Shown here in pieces: positions 29,441 to 38,568 of a stretch of DNA of 64,000 nucleotides. Under the pieces are notes generated by a model that was not told where the DNA came from, ran no database searches, and was given only the letters and a program-made list of their open reading frames with translations. The translations under genes and the position numbers were made by a program. Positions within the stretch are counted from its first letter, which is position 1. The number at the start of each line of letters is the position of its first letter. The stretch is from Hyphomicrobiales bacterium (GTDB lineage Bacteria; Pseudomonadota; Alphaproteobacteria; Rhizobiales; Rhizobiaceae), in contig UBJR01000005.1 in assembly GCA_900465675.1 (NCBI GenBank), forward strand, positions 372,001-436,000. Reading direction: 5' to 3'.

Positions 29441-29710
29441 CTAGGCGCGTTTGCCGATCTTCCGGACCGGCTTCTGTTCCGGCCGGACGACACGAAACGC
29501 GTCGTTTTCAGCAGCCCGCATCAGGCGGCCGGTGCGGCGCAACATGTCGATCAGCTCACTGCCGTCGGTCGATGCGCGCGTTCGTTCGAGCTGCTCGTAT
29601 TCCGCCATCGCCTGCTGCCAGTGAGCACCGCCCCGATCGTGCGGGCGGCCCTCTTCCTCCCAGATGGCATAGGCACGCTGATTGATCCAATCGTCCTTCG
29701 TACGGCTCAT
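29441..29710 (-). CDS. DUF2934-like small protein
   Basis: This 89-residue protein starts at ATG 29710 (MSRTKDDWINQRAYAIWEEE). The block QRAYAIWEEEGRPHDRGGAHW is the typical DUF2934 pattern found in many rhizobial proteins of unknown function. The C-terminal half is basic. It is convergent with the metallophosphoesterase gene with two bases between stops. Confidence 0.75.
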   Translation of the reverse strand: MSRTKDDWINQRAYAIWEEEGRPHDRGGAHWQQAMAEYEQLERTRASTDGSELIDMLRRTGRLMRAAENDAFRVVRPEQKPVRKIGKRA

Positions 29711-29853
29711 GATATGTCCAACTGAAATAAGCAAAATAATCTCCGGGAAGACTGCCAGAGCGGGCTTACAGAGTCGTTACTTGCGCGGACGAAATTTGAG
29801 CGGATTTACTTGCACTATCAGCAGCAAGATCAGGCCGAAAGAATGTGCGTGTT

Positions 29854-30252
29854 CTACTCCTTGCGCTCGGCAAGCTCGATGATGATGCCGTCGGGGTCGC
29901 GCAAGAAGGCGATCTTGTGCAGCACCTCGGAATTGAAGGCGAGACGCGGCCGCTCCTTCACCTCGACGCCGGCGGCTTCAAGCTTTGCGAAAGTCTCGTC
30001 GACGCTGTCGAACAGGAAGGTCAGATGGCGCATACCCGCGGTGCCGTCAGGCACATCCGCGGCTCTGGCTGCGCCGCCTGGCGGCGCGACGATCTCCAGC
30101 ATGCCGCCGCCTGCATCCAGAAATACGAGATCGGAGCCATCCGGCTGCTTTTTCCGAAGATGAAGTCTGAGGCCTAGCAGGCTACAGTAGAAATCGACGG
30201 TGCGATCCATGTCGCTGACCGTCATGCCGACGTGTTCGAAGGATTTCAGCAT
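29854..30252 (-). CDS. Glyoxalase/VOC-family protein
   Basis: The 132-residue protein is a single VOC domain, starting MLKSFEHVGMTVSDMDRTVDF and ending with FLRDPDGIIIELAE, which carries the metal-ligand glutamate. Lactoylglutathione lyases, epimerases and dioxygenases share this fold; the length suits a small glyoxalase I-like enzyme. The start at 30252 is chosen because the family usually begins just before the first strand. Substrate unknown. Confidence 0.85.
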   Translation of the reverse strand: MLKSFEHVGMTVSDMDRTVDFYCSLLGLRLHLRKKQPDGSDLVFLDAGGGMLEIVAPPGGAARAADVPDGTAGMRHLTFLFDSVDETFAKLEAAGVEVKERPRLAFNSEVLHKIAFLRDPDGIIIELAERKE

Positions 30253-30486
30253 TGCAGGCGGGGCCTCCTCTCCCCGGCAGGCGGATGAAAAATCGCTGCC
30301 GAACCTACGCCTCTGCAACCGGGCCGCAAGTCCGAAATCTAGCCTTCAACGAAACGTGCAGTCAGTTTTTCCGGTGATCAGCCTTGCCCGCGCTGGCCGA
30401 ATATGATCGATTTCCGGCGCTGCTGGAGGGCGGCAATTTTCCGCAATTTCCATGAGCAATCGCTCATCAGCATTGGAGGGGTTACC

Positions 30487-31644
30487 ATGTCCCAGCTTCT
30501 CGACGCCGCTTCCGCAAACGGCCTCTTCGTCGGCCGCATCTGGAACCTTGAGGCCGGTGGCCCGTCGATCGTGACGATCCGCGACGGGCAGCTCATCGAT
30601 ATCACTTCCAAAGACGTGCCGACGCTGAGCGCGCTGCTGGAACTGGCCGATCCTGCAGGTTTCGTCCGCGCGGCCGCCGGGACGCCTGCCGGGACGCTGG
30701 AGGCAATCGCCGCAAACAGCACCGGCGCTCCGGATACGAGCAAGCCCTATCTGCTGGCGCCTGCCGATCTTCAGGCGATCAAGGCCTGCGGCGTCACTTT
30801 CGCCCAGTCGATGATCGAGCGCGTCATCGAGGAGAAGGCGGCCGGCAACCCTGACCGCGCCGCTTCGATCCGCGATCGCGTTGGCGCGCTGATCGGCGGC
30901 AGCCTTGCGAATATCAAGGCGGGCTCGCCCGAGGCCGCCAAGGTCAAGCAGGCGCTGATCGATGAAGGCATGTGGTCACAATATCTCGAAGTCGGCATTG
31001 GTCCCGATGCCGAGGTGTTCACCAAGGCACCGGTTCTGTCGTCGGTCGGCTGGGGCGCCGATGTCGGTTTGCACCCGATCTCCACCTGGAACAATCCGGA
31101 GCCCGAGATCGTGCTGGCGGTCAACAGCCGCGCCGAGATCAAAGGCGCGACACTCGGCAACGACGTCAACCTGCGCGATGTCGAGGGCCGCTCGGCGCTG
31201 CTGCTCGGCAAGGCGAAGGACAACAACGCATCCTGCTCGATCGGCCCTTTCATCCGCCTGTTCGACGACAGTTACACAATCGACGACATGCGCAAGGCCG
31301 AGCTTGACCTCAAGGTAACAGGCGAGGACGGCTTCGTTCTGCACGGCAAGAGCTCGATGTCGAAGATCAGCCGCGATCCGACTGATCTCGTCAAGCAGAC
31401 CTGCGGCGCGCACCACCAGTATCCCGATGGCTTCATGCTGTTTCTCGGAACCCTCTTTGCCCCGACCCAGGACCGCGACGCCAAGAACCAGGGCTTCACC
31501 CACAAGCTCGGCGATGTGGTGGAGATCTCTTCGGCCGGGCTTGGAACACTTAGCAACACCGTGCGCCTGTCGACGCAATGCCCGCCCTGGACATTCGGCA
31601 TCTCGGCCCTCTTCAAAAGTCTCGCAAGGCGCGGCTTGTTGTGA
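30487..31644 (+). CDS. Fumarylacetoacetate hydrolase-family protein
   Basis: This 385-residue protein starts at ATG 30487 behind GGAGGGG. The C-terminal FAH domain is visible (NNPEPEIVLAVNSRAEIKG; GNDVNLRDVEGRSALLLGKAKDNN), with metal-binding acidic residues in PEPEIVL. FAH-family enzymes cleave carbon-carbon bonds in diketo acids or decarboxylate. The N-terminal 100 residues are unlike fumarylacetoacetase proper. No pathway partner is adjacent. Confidence 0.82.
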   Translation: MSQLLDAASANGLFVGRIWNLEAGGPSIVTIRDGQLIDITSKDVPTLSALLELADPAGFVRAAAGTPAGTLEAIAANSTGAPDTSKPYLLAPADLQAIKACGVTFAQSMIERVIEEKAAGNPDRAASIRDRVGALIGGSLANIKAGSPEAAKVKQALIDEGMWSQYLEVGIGPDAEVFTKAPVLSSVGWGADVGLHPISTWNNPEPEIVLAVNSRAEIKGATLGNDVNLRDVEGRSALLLGKAKDNNASCSIGPFIRLFDDSYTIDDMRKAELDLKVTGEDGFVLHGKSSMSKISRDPTDLVKQTCGAHHQYPDGFMLFLGTLFAPTQDRDAKNQGFTHKLGDVVEISSAGLGTLSNTVRLSTQCPPWTFGISALFKSLARRGLL

Positions 31645-31687
31645 GCGGCAATTGTGCTTGGCGCCGCAATCGGGTTAGAAGAGCAGC

Positions 31688-31849
31688 ATGAACGACAACG
31701 TCATCAAGTTTAAGAAACCGAACAAGCCGAAGCCGCCGCGCCAGATCAATCCGGCGCTGCGCAAGCTCATCGTGGTCCTGACCATCCTGGTGCTCTTTGC
31801 GGCCGCCTGGGGCTATTTCAACTTCTTCGGCGGCCAGCCAACGCCGTAA
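31688..31849 (+). CDS. Small single-span membrane protein (53 residues)
   Basis: The ATG at 31688 opens MNDNVIKFKKPNKPKPPRQ, a very basic proline-rich tail, followed by one helix (LIVVLTILVLFAAAWGYF) and the end NFFGGQPTP. Charge placement predicts the tail inside the cell. Small proteins of this form are common in rhizobia and have no known function. It lies 43 bases after the FAH-family gene and may be co-transcribed. Confidence 0.7.
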   Translation: MNDNVIKFKKPNKPKPPRQINPALRKLIVVLTILVLFAAAWGYFNFFGGQPTP

Positions 31850-31876
31850 GCGTGCGGGCGCGGCTTCGCCGTTTCC

Positions 31877-34045
31877 TCACCAGTTGAAGGTCAGCTTGCC
31901 CATCACCGTCCGGCCATCGCCATAGGTGCAGCCAAACGAGCTGCAGCTGGCGATATATTCCTTGTCAGCCAGATTTCGAAGGTTAAGCGAGGCGGTGACG
32001 CCTTCTTTCTTGTAGGTGAGTGCCGCATCGAAGAGGGTGACTCCGTCGAGGTCGTAGGTGTGCAGGACTGCGGGGGTACCGTAGCTTGCATATCCATAGC
32101 GCTGGCCTACATAGCGAACACCCGCGCCGATGCCGACGCCTTCAAGCGGGGAGCCTTCTGCAAAGCTGTAATCCATCCAGATGCTGGCGGCATGCTCCGG
32201 AACACCGTCCAGTGGGAGGCGGTTCGTCAGCATTCCGGGGGCGATCGTGTCTGTATCCGTATAGGTGTAGGCCGCTCGGAGATTGAGGCCATCCGCCAAG
32301 CTCGTCACTCCTTCGAGCTCGACGCCTTTGGCATGAACTTCACCGATCTGACTGGTGACGCCGCCAACCGTCTGCAGGACATTTTGCTGACGCAGATCGT
32401 AGACCGCCGCAGAGAAAAATCCGTCCCAGCCTTCGGGCTGATACTTCACGCCGATTTCGACCTGCTTGCCTTCCGTGGGACGGACATCGGAAAAGGTTGA
32501 CGTGGGCGCAACCGGCTCAAACGAAGTGCTGTAGCTGACATATGGTGCGATACCATTGTCGAAGACATAGCCCAGCCCGACGCGTCCCGTCAGCTTTTGG
32601 TCATCGCGATCGAGAGATCTGACCGCCCGCGTTGCAGGCAGGAAATTCGTCGTGGTGCCATCCGTACTTGCCCAATCCTGTCTCAGGCCAAATGTCGCCC
32701 GCCAATTGTTGTAGGCCATCTCGTCCTGAACATAGATACCGACTTGACTGAGGTCCGTGTCCACCAGCGTGTCCGTCGTACGGGACAGCAGGCTGATCGG
32801 TCCACCATAAGTGGGATTCAGGATATCGAGCGGCGTTGCCCGGAAGAACCGGGTGCGCGCATTGTTGCTGAAATAGCGATAGTCCAAGCCGATCAGAAGC
32901 TTGTGCTCCAGATCACCGGTCTCGAACTCTCCCAGCAGACTATTGTCCACATTGAAAGTGTTAAGCAGTTCGTCCTGGAAAGTCGCATTGCGCAGGATTG
33001 AGTGACCATCGGCGCCCACACCCGGACCATAGGCTACGTTCGCGACGGTCGTTGACATCCCCAGCGCCTGATAATCCCAATCGAAATTCGAGTAGCGGAC
33101 ATTCTGGCGGAAGGTCCAGGTGTCGTTCAGCTTGTGCTCGAACTCATAGCCGAGATTGGTCAGCGTCCGGTTGGAATGGTCGAAGCTCTTGTCGCCGACA
33201 TAGAAGTCCGGGCTGAGCGTGTTGGCAAACAGCGCAGGCACGCCCGACGGCGTGCTCGGATTGTCGTGCTGCACGCTGGTCAGGATCGTCAGCTTGGTGT
33301 CTTCATCGGGCTGCCAGGTGACGGCAGGGGCGATGAAATAACGGTCGTTGTCGAGCTGATCGACCTGGGCGCTCGCGGTTCTTGCCAGGCCAGTTACACG
33401 GTAGGCGAAATCCGACGCGTCGCTGACCGGGCCGCCGGCATCGAAATAGGTGCCATAGGTATCGTAGCTGCCGATCTGCAGGCCCACCTCGCCAAAGCGG
33501 TCGAAGGTCGGCCGCTTGCTGATCAGGTTGATGATGCCGCCCGGATTGCCCTGGCCGAACATCACGGAGGCCGGGCCGCGCAGCACTTCGATACGCTCGA
33601 GCTGATAGGGATCGATCGCCGGCGCGCCTGCCGTCCGCATCAGTCTCAGGCCGTTCAGATATTGCGACTGACGGCCATCGAACCCACGGATGCGCGGCGC
33701 ATCGAAACGCGGATCGGACCCGCCCGGCTGGCTGACGACACCGGGCATGTAGTCGAGAGCCTGGCTTACGGTTTCGGCATCCTGCGCCTTCAGCTGGTCC
33801 GCGGTGATGACGGAGATCGACTGCTGGGTTTCGAGAATCGGCGTTCCGGTCTTGGTCGCCGTCGAACTCGTCCTTGCAACGAAACCCTTCACCGGCGCAT
33901 TCGGGTCCTGCTTCGCCCGGCCCTGGACGGTGATCGGCGCGAGCTCGGTCACGGTCTGCGCATCCTGCGCGACCGCGGCTGCCGGAAGGAGCGCTGCCCC
34001 GCAAACGGTGGACAGCAGGACAAGCGATAGATTCTTCACGCGCAC
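31877..34045 (-). CDS. TonB-dependent siderophore receptor
   Basis: The 722-residue outer-membrane receptor begins with a signal peptide (NLSLVLLSTVCGAALLPAAAVAQ), a TonB box-like segment (ELAPITVQG), a plug domain (SISVITADQLKAQDAETVSQAL, GQGNPGGIINLISKRP) and a 22-strand barrel that ends in the C-terminal aromatic FNW. It resembles ferrichrome/hydroxamate receptors (FhuA/FcuA group). It imports an iron-siderophore complex using ExbB-ExbD-TonB, which are not in the window. The start is a GTG; a second GTG is two codons on. A TGA-N9-TCA box lies 44 bases upstream. Confidence 0.93.
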   Translation of the reverse strand: MRVKNLSLVLLSTVCGAALLPAAAVAQDAQTVTELAPITVQGRAKQDPNAPVKGFVARTSSTATKTGTPILETQQSISVITADQLKAQDAETVSQALDYMPGVVSQPGGSDPRFDAPRIRGFDGRQSQYLNGLRLMRTAGAPAIDPYQLERIEVLRGPASVMFGQGNPGGIINLISKRPTFDRFGEVGLQIGSYDTYGTYFDAGGPVSDASDFAYRVTGLARTASAQVDQLDNDRYFIAPAVTWQPDEDTKLTILTSVQHDNPSTPSGVPALFANTLSPDFYVGDKSFDHSNRTLTNLGYEFEHKLNDTWTFRQNVRYSNFDWDYQALGMSTTVANVAYGPGVGADGHSILRNATFQDELLNTFNVDNSLLGEFETGDLEHKLLIGLDYRYFSNNARTRFFRATPLDILNPTYGGPISLLSRTTDTLVDTDLSQVGIYVQDEMAYNNWRATFGLRQDWASTDGTTTNFLPATRAVRSLDRDDQKLTGRVGLGYVFDNGIAPYVSYSTSFEPVAPTSTFSDVRPTEGKQVEIGVKYQPEGWDGFFSAAVYDLRQQNVLQTVGGVTSQIGEVHAKGVELEGVTSLADGLNLRAAYTYTDTDTIAPGMLTNRLPLDGVPEHAASIWMDYSFAEGSPLEGVGIGAGVRYVGQRYGYASYGTPAVLHTYDLDGVTLFDAALTYKKEGVTASLNLRNLADKEYIASCSSFGCTYGDGRTVMGKLTFNW

Positions 34046-34088
34046 GGCAACCTCATGGAGACGAGGACGGGACGACCCGCCTAAAACT

Positions 34089-34103
34089 TGACAATTTCAG
34101 TCA
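34089..34103 (-). promoter_or_regulatory. Iron-responsive operator (TGA-N9-TCA, RirA type)
   Basis: The sense strand reads TGACTGAAATTGTCA, matching the TGA-N9-TCA iron box described for RirA in rhizobia, and continues AGTTTTAG. It lies 44 bases before the receptor start. The similar box upstream of the fbpA gene, at nearly the same distance and with the same GTCAAGTTT flank, supports it. Confidence 0.65.
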
Positions 34104-34185
34104 CGTTACTAGACGCTTTCGTTTTTTTGATCCAATAAGGCAATGAGCGTTTTTCATAAGCGCTGGTTCTGAAAACAGGTGGCAA

Positions 34186-35136
34186 TTGGCGAATAGCTCC
34201 GCGCTCGAGCTCAGGCATCTCCGATATTTCGTTGCGCTTGCCGAAGAGCAGAATTTCGAGCGTGCGGCGGCCCGGCTGGGTATTGCCCAGCCCGGCCTCA
34301 GCCAGCAGATCATCAAGCTCGAAGCCCTGCTCGGCGTAGCCCTGCTCGATCGCAGCCGCCGCGCGGTGCGGCTGACGCGGCCGGGACTTGAGCTCGCCGA
34401 ACAGGGCCGCCGCGTTCTCGGTCAGGCGGAGAACGCGATTGACGCCGTTCACCGCGCCGCGCGCGGCGATCTGGAGCGGGTCTCGGTCGGCTATGTCGCC
34501 TCGGCTGCCTATTCCGGCGTGCTCGGCGATGCGCTTTCGAAGTTCAAGGCCGCGAGCCCCGGTGTCGAATTCCAGCTGATCGAGATCGAGATGCGCCAGC
34601 AACTCGAAAAGATCGCCGACAAGACACTCGATCTCGGCTTCATCCGGCCACCGATCTCGCTTCCGCCGGGTTTGGCAGCCGAAGTCGCGGTGCGCGAAGA
34701 TTTCGTCGTGGCCCTGCCTGCCGGCCATCGACACGCGAGTGCCGCATCCGTTTCCCTGAAATCACTCTCCCCGGAAGTGTTCATCACGCCGCGCCAACCT
34801 GCCGATACCGGCTTTCACCGCAACACGATCGCCGCCTGCCGCGAAGCCGGTTTCGAGCCTCACATCAACAGTTCCGGCCGGGATTTCATAACGATCGCCA
34901 GCATGGTCGTGCTCGGCGTCGGCGTTGCGCTGGTGCCGCGCTCGTTCCAATGCGTCCAGCTTCCGGGCATTACCTACACCAGGCTGAAAGGATGCTCGGT
35001 GACATCGGATCTGGCGATCGCCTACCGCAAGGTCGAGCCATCGCCGGTCATCAAGGGCTTCATCGCCCATTTCAAGAAAAACCTGGTACGCGATCAGGAC
35101 GGTCTTCGCGATGACGTTGCCGACGAGAGCTTCTGA
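34186..35136 (+). CDS. LysR-family transcriptional regulator
   Basis: The 316-residue protein has the LysR winged helix (ELRHLRYFVALAEEQNFERAAARLGIAQPGLSQQIIKLE) and an inducer-binding domain (VSVGYVASAAYSGVLGD; DLGFIRPP), similar to the CatR/CbnR group. It starts at a TTG. It is divergent from the TonB receptor gene with 140 bases between starts. LysR proteins usually act on the divergent gene, but iron control of the receptor seems to come from the RirA box, so its target is unclear. Confidence 0.88.
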   Translation: MANSSALELRHLRYFVALAEEQNFERAAARLGIAQPGLSQQIIKLEALLGVALLDRSRRAVRLTRPGLELAEQGRRVLGQAENAIDAVHRAARGDLERVSVGYVASAAYSGVLGDALSKFKAASPGVEFQLIEIEMRQQLEKIADKTLDLGFIRPPISLPPGLAAEVAVREDFVVALPAGHRHASAASVSLKSLSPEVFITPRQPADTGFHRNTIAACREAGFEPHINSSGRDFITIASMVVLGVGVALVPRSFQCVQLPGITYTRLKGCSVTSDLAIAYRKVEPSPVIKGFIAHFKKNLVRDQDGLRDDVADESF

Positions 35137-35212
35137 TTGCCGCCGCCTAGTCTTGTTGACAAAGTTCATTTTCGCCGGGAAGCTTTCACGCTCCATAAGG
35201 CTGGAGGATACT

Positions 35213-35677
35213 TTGACGCTGCCGTCAGCAATTTTTGAGACGTATCGCTCCACGCTTGTCTCACAGCCCTTGTCTGCGCTTTGGCGGGGGCATGGCTCTG
35301 CTATTTTTCTGGAGTTTGGCCGCTTATCGCCAAAGGTGAAACGAGATGGGTCTGCTGCCAATCCACAGGGCGACTATACGGTCATAATCGAGTGGAGTTG
35401 GCGAATTGAGAACGAGGAGTCCATCCTGTGCGGAAGCTGGAGCGATGAAGATAATTGGAAGGAGATATTTCAGACGCTGATCGGACAGACGGTTCAAGAC
35501 ATCTCGATCTACGGACGGCTTCCAGAACTATCGATTTCTTTCGCCAATGGACTTTACGTTGCTTCCTTTATGACCGCCGAGGGGCAACCTGCTTGGGGCA
35601 TCATCGACCGTTCGCCGCAACACCAAAAATGCAGATGCTTGGGCGTTCGCGATGGCGTCATCGTCGAAGAATTCTAG
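35213..35677 (+). CDS. Orphan hypothetical protein (154 residues)
   Basis: I start at the TTG at 35213, which has CTGGAGG just before it, rather than at a farther upstream codon inside the LysR gene. The product has alternating strands (YTVIIEWSWRIENEESILCGSW, LSISFANGLYVASFM) and no catalytic motif I know. The local base use is less GC-rich than the neighbours, which suggests a recent arrival. It resembles small immunity-like or DUF proteins in shape, but I cannot assign it. Confidence 0.55.
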   Translation: MTLPSAIFETYRSTLVSQPLSALWRGHGSAIFLEFGRLSPKVKRDGSAANPQGDYTVIIEWSWRIENEESILCGSWSDEDNWKEIFQTLIGQTVQDISIYGRLPELSISFANGLYVASFMTAEGQPAWGIIDRSPQHQKCRCLGVRDGVIVEEF

Positions 35678-35688
35678 CCGGTGAGGGT

Positions 35689-36258
35689 CTATGACACCAC
35701 GTTGCGGATGAACTTCACGATCCCGGTCTGCCGGTTCGCGTAGGAATAGTCCTGGGCCGAGCTGTAAATCGCAAAAGTCCCTGCCGGGTAGTCCTTCTCG
35801 GCGCCGCCGACGGTAAGAGTCAGCACGCCTTCGGTGACGAAGATCATTTCGTGCCAGCCCTGCGGGTCCGGTTCCGCGTCATAGCGCTCGCCGCCTTCGA
35901 GCGACCAGAGCCACATCTGTGTCTCGTGGGCCGCAGGCGCAGTGCCGAGCAGAACGCCGGCGCTTGCCGGGCCGTTTCCGCGCCAGGTCACCTCGTTGAT
36001 ATCGGCAGAGGAGCTGCGGTCGGGATCACGCACCAGATCGACGAACCCGACGCCCATTGCCGCCGCCAGCTTGTCGAGGCTGGAGAGACTGATATTCGCA
36101 TCACCGGCTTCGACGGCGACGATCATCCGCCTGCTGATCCCCGATGCTTCAGCCAGCGCCACCTGGCTCATGCCGGAGGCCTGACGATGCCTGCGAAGAT
36201 TGCCGGAAACATGCGCTAGGACATCGCGACGCACTTGACTGTGCAATATATTGCTCAT
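35689..36258 (-). CDS. XRE-family regulator with C-terminal cupin domain
   Basis: The 189-residue protein has an N-terminal helix-turn-helix (GMSQVALAEASGISRRMIVAVEAG, residues about 28-52) and a C-terminal cupin sensor domain (EMIFVTEGVLTLTVGG). Such regulators sense small molecules and control amino acid or polyamine breakdown. It diverges from the ornithine cyclodeaminase-family gene. A 12-base palindrome lies in its second to sixth codons. Confidence 0.87.
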   Translation of the reverse strand: MSNILHSQVRRDVLAHVSGNLRRHRQASGMSQVALAEASGISRRMIVAVEAGDANISLSSLDKLAAAMGVGFVDLVRDPDRSSSADINEVTWRGNGPASAGVLLGTAPAAHETQMWLWSLEGGERYDAEPDPQGWHEMIFVTEGVLTLTVGGAEKDYPAGTFAIYSSAQDYSYANRQTGIVKFIRNVVS

Positions 36259-36263
36259 AGGCT
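36235..36263 (+). promoter_or_regulatory. Promoter with embedded palindrome (operator) of the catabolic operon
   Basis: TTGACT (36235-36240) and TAGGCT (36258-36263) are 17 bases apart. The perfect palindrome GCAATATATTGC (36243-36254) fills the spacer. This position would let the XRE-cupin protein block the promoter and at the same time its own first codons. The -10 is weak. Confidence 0.5.
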
Positions 36264-36381
36264 CCTTTTACTCTTGATGGGCAGACTATTCAACAGCGAT
36301 TTCAGCCGTGCGTGGGGCACCTACGCGGGAACGGATGTTTGCGCGCGGCCGTCTGCCCCGCATTTAAAGGCGAGGTCATTC

Positions 36382-37326
36382 ATGTCGCAACAGCCAATCG
36401 TTCTCCACGAAGCCGATATCACCGCTCTTCTTCCGAAAGTGGACGTCCGCTCGGTGCTGGAGCGCATGTTCCGCTCGCTGGCAGATGGCGATGCCGTTCA
36501 GCCGCCGCAGACGCTCAGCCTTTTCCCGCGCGATGCCGGCGACTTCATCACCTATCTCGGCGTGCTCTCGGGCGAGAAGGTCTTCGGCGCCAAGCTTTCC
36601 CCCTACATCCCCGGCGACGGCAAGGCGCTGGTCACGGCCTGGACGCTGCTGATGTCGATGGAAACGGGCACGCCGGTACTGCTCTGCGATTCCAAGAGGC
36701 TGACCACCGAGCGCACCGCGGCGACATCGGTCATCGCCGCCGATGTCCTGGCGCCTTCAGATGCGTCGGTGCTCACCATCGTCGGCTCCGGCCCGGTGGC
36801 GCTTGCCCATCTACGCTATGCGGAAACGATCCGCGCCTGGAAAGAGGTGCGCATCGCATCACCGAACGTCGCCAGCCGCAAGGACATTCCTGCGACGATC
36901 GCCAGTGGCGTTGCGGTCAGCCAATACGCCGATGCCAATGCCGCCGTAGCGGGCGCCGACGTGGTGCTGCTTTGCACTTCCTCGGGCAAGCCCGTCATAG
37001 ACGTTAAGTCGCTGTCGAAATCGGCCGTCGTGACCTCGATCAGCACCAATGCCGCCAATGCCCACGAGGTCGATCCCGCGGCCCTACAGGGCTTCGACGT
37101 CTATTGCGATTACCGCGCGACGACACCGGCATCAGCAGGCGAAATGAAACTGGCTGCCGCCGCCGGACAATGGAGTGCTGACGCGCTTTGCGGCGACCTG
37201 CCCGAACTGCTGGCTGGCAGAGCCAAGGCTCCGAGCTGCGAACGCCCGGCCTTCTTCCGCTCGATCGGCCTTGGCCTCGAAGACGTTGCGGCCGCCGTCG
37301 CCCTGCTCGCCGCCGCCCGCGCCTAA
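36382..37326 (+). CDS. Ornithine cyclodeaminase/mu-crystallin family protein
   Basis: The 314-residue NAD(P)-dependent enzyme starts at ATG 36382; an upstream in-frame extension is unlikely. It has KLSPYIPGDGKAL, the family signature LTTERTAATSVIAAD and a Rossmann segment TIVGSGPVALAHLRYA. Family members include ornithine cyclodeaminase, imine reductases and EutC of ectoine use. It is first in an operon with an aminotransferase, an amino acid importer and an M20 peptidase, so it probably handles an amino or imino acid released from the imported compound. Confidence 0.85.
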   Translation: MSQQPIVLHEADITALLPKVDVRSVLERMFRSLADGDAVQPPQTLSLFPRDAGDFITYLGVLSGEKVFGAKLSPYIPGDGKALVTAWTLLMSMETGTPVLLCDSKRLTTERTAATSVIAADVLAPSDASVLTIVGSGPVALAHLRYAETIRAWKEVRIASPNVASRKDIPATIASGVAVSQYADANAAVAGADVVLLCTSSGKPVIDVKSLSKSAVVTSISTNAANAHEVDPAALQGFDVYCDYRATTPASAGEMKLAAAAGQWSADALCGDLPELLAGRAKAPSCERPAFFRSIGLGLEDVAAAVALLAAARA

Positions 37327-37353
37327 GACACAAGCAATAGCCAGGAGAATGAC

Positions 37354-38487
37354 ATGAAGATCCGCAATTTCGGCGTCGAGATTTGGATGAACAAATACGA
37401 GAACGTCTGCGAGCTGAACCTCGCCGAGACCTGCGTCGAATCGCTGACCGTCGGCGAATTGCTCGACATGGCAGGCAAGACGGATATCGCCGCCGAATTG
37501 CTGCCGCTGAAGCTCACCTATGGCGAGATCGAAGGCAGCGTGCGGCTGCGCAACCTGGTTGCCGGCCTCTACGAGCGCCAGAAGCTCGAGAATACCGTAA
37601 TCACCCACGGCGCGATAGGCGCCAACGCACTCGTTCACCTGACCCTCGTCGAAAAGGGCGATCGCGTCATCTCCGTGCTGCCGACCTACCAGCAGCACTA
37701 CTCGATCCCCGAGAGCATCGGCGCCGACATCCAGATCCTAAAGCTCACCGAAAAGACCGGCTTCCTGCCCGATCTCGAAGAGCTGAAGAAGCTGGCGACC
37801 CCGGGCACCAAGCTGATCGCCATCAACAACCCGAACAACCCGACCGGTTCGCTGATGGACCGCGCCTATCTCGAAAAGATCGTCGAGATTGCCCGTGCTT
37901 GCGGCGCCTGGATCCTCTGCGACGAAGTCTATCGCGGCACGGATCAGGAAGGCGCAGACGGCATGACCGCCTCGATCGCCGATCTCTACGAAAAGGGCAT
38001 CAGCACCGGCAGCATGTCGAAGACCTATTCGCTGGCCGGATTGCGTCTCGGCTGGATTGCCGGTCCGGAAGATTTGATACATGCGGTTTCCGTTCATCGC
38101 GACTACAACACGATCAGCGTCGGCCGCCTCGACGACCACTTTGCGGCGATCGCGCTCGAAAATCGCGACAAGATCCTGAAGCGTAGCCATCATATCACCC
38201 GCAGCGGTCTCTCCATCCTCTCGGACTGGGTCGATGCCGAGCCGCTGATTTCCTGGATCAAGCCGAAATCCGGCACCACGGCCCTGCTGAAATACGATCT
38301 GCCGATCTCCTCCGAGGACTTCTGCCTTCGCCTTCTCGAACAGAAGGGCGTCATGCTGACGCCGGGCAGCGCCATGGACATGGAGGGCTACCTGCGCATC
38401 GGCTACACGAATGGCGAAGCGGTACTCCACGAGGGCCTGAAGCGCATTTCGCAATTCCTGAAGGAGGCCGCCGTTTCGGCCGCCTGA
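37354..38487 (+). CDS. PLP-dependent class I/II aminotransferase
   Basis: The 377-residue protein has the fold-type I motifs: NNPNNPTGS, CDEVYRGTDQEG, and SMSKTYSLAGLRLGWIAG with the Schiff-base lysine. A conserved start MKIRNFGVEIWMNKYE and LNLAETCVESLTVGEL look like a subgroup distinct from AspC; I recall some likeness to capreomycidine-synthase-like proteins, uncertain. It lies 27 bases after the cyclodeaminase-like gene and should move an amino group in the same pathway. Confidence 0.86.
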   Translation: MKIRNFGVEIWMNKYENVCELNLAETCVESLTVGELLDMAGKTDIAAELLPLKLTYGEIEGSVRLRNLVAGLYERQKLENTVITHGAIGANALVHLTLVEKGDRVISVLPTYQQHYSIPESIGADIQILKLTEKTGFLPDLEELKKLATPGTKLIAINNPNNPTGSLMDRAYLEKIVEIARACGAWILCDEVYRGTDQEGADGMTASIADLYEKGISTGSMSKTYSLAGLRLGWIAGPEDLIHAVSVHRDYNTISVGRLDDHFAAIALENRDKILKRSHHITRSGLSILSDWVDAEPLISWIKPKSGTTALLKYDLPISSEDFCLRLLEQKGVMLTPGSAMDMEGYLRIGYTNGEAVLHEGLKRISQFLKEAAVSAA

Positions 38488-38512
38488 TCTCCTCGAAAAC
38501 CCAAGAATTCCA

Positions 38513-38532
38513 GCCGCCCGGTTGCGGGCGGC
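38513..38532. terminator. Intercistronic hairpin before the binding-protein gene
   Basis: A perfect 8-base stem (GCCGCCCG / CGGGCGGC) around the loop GTTG lies between the aminotransferase stop and the binding-protein start. No U-run follows. Confidence 0.5.
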
Positions 38533-38568
38533 GGATTGAGTCCGTTTCCAAACAAAAGGGGAATTTCC

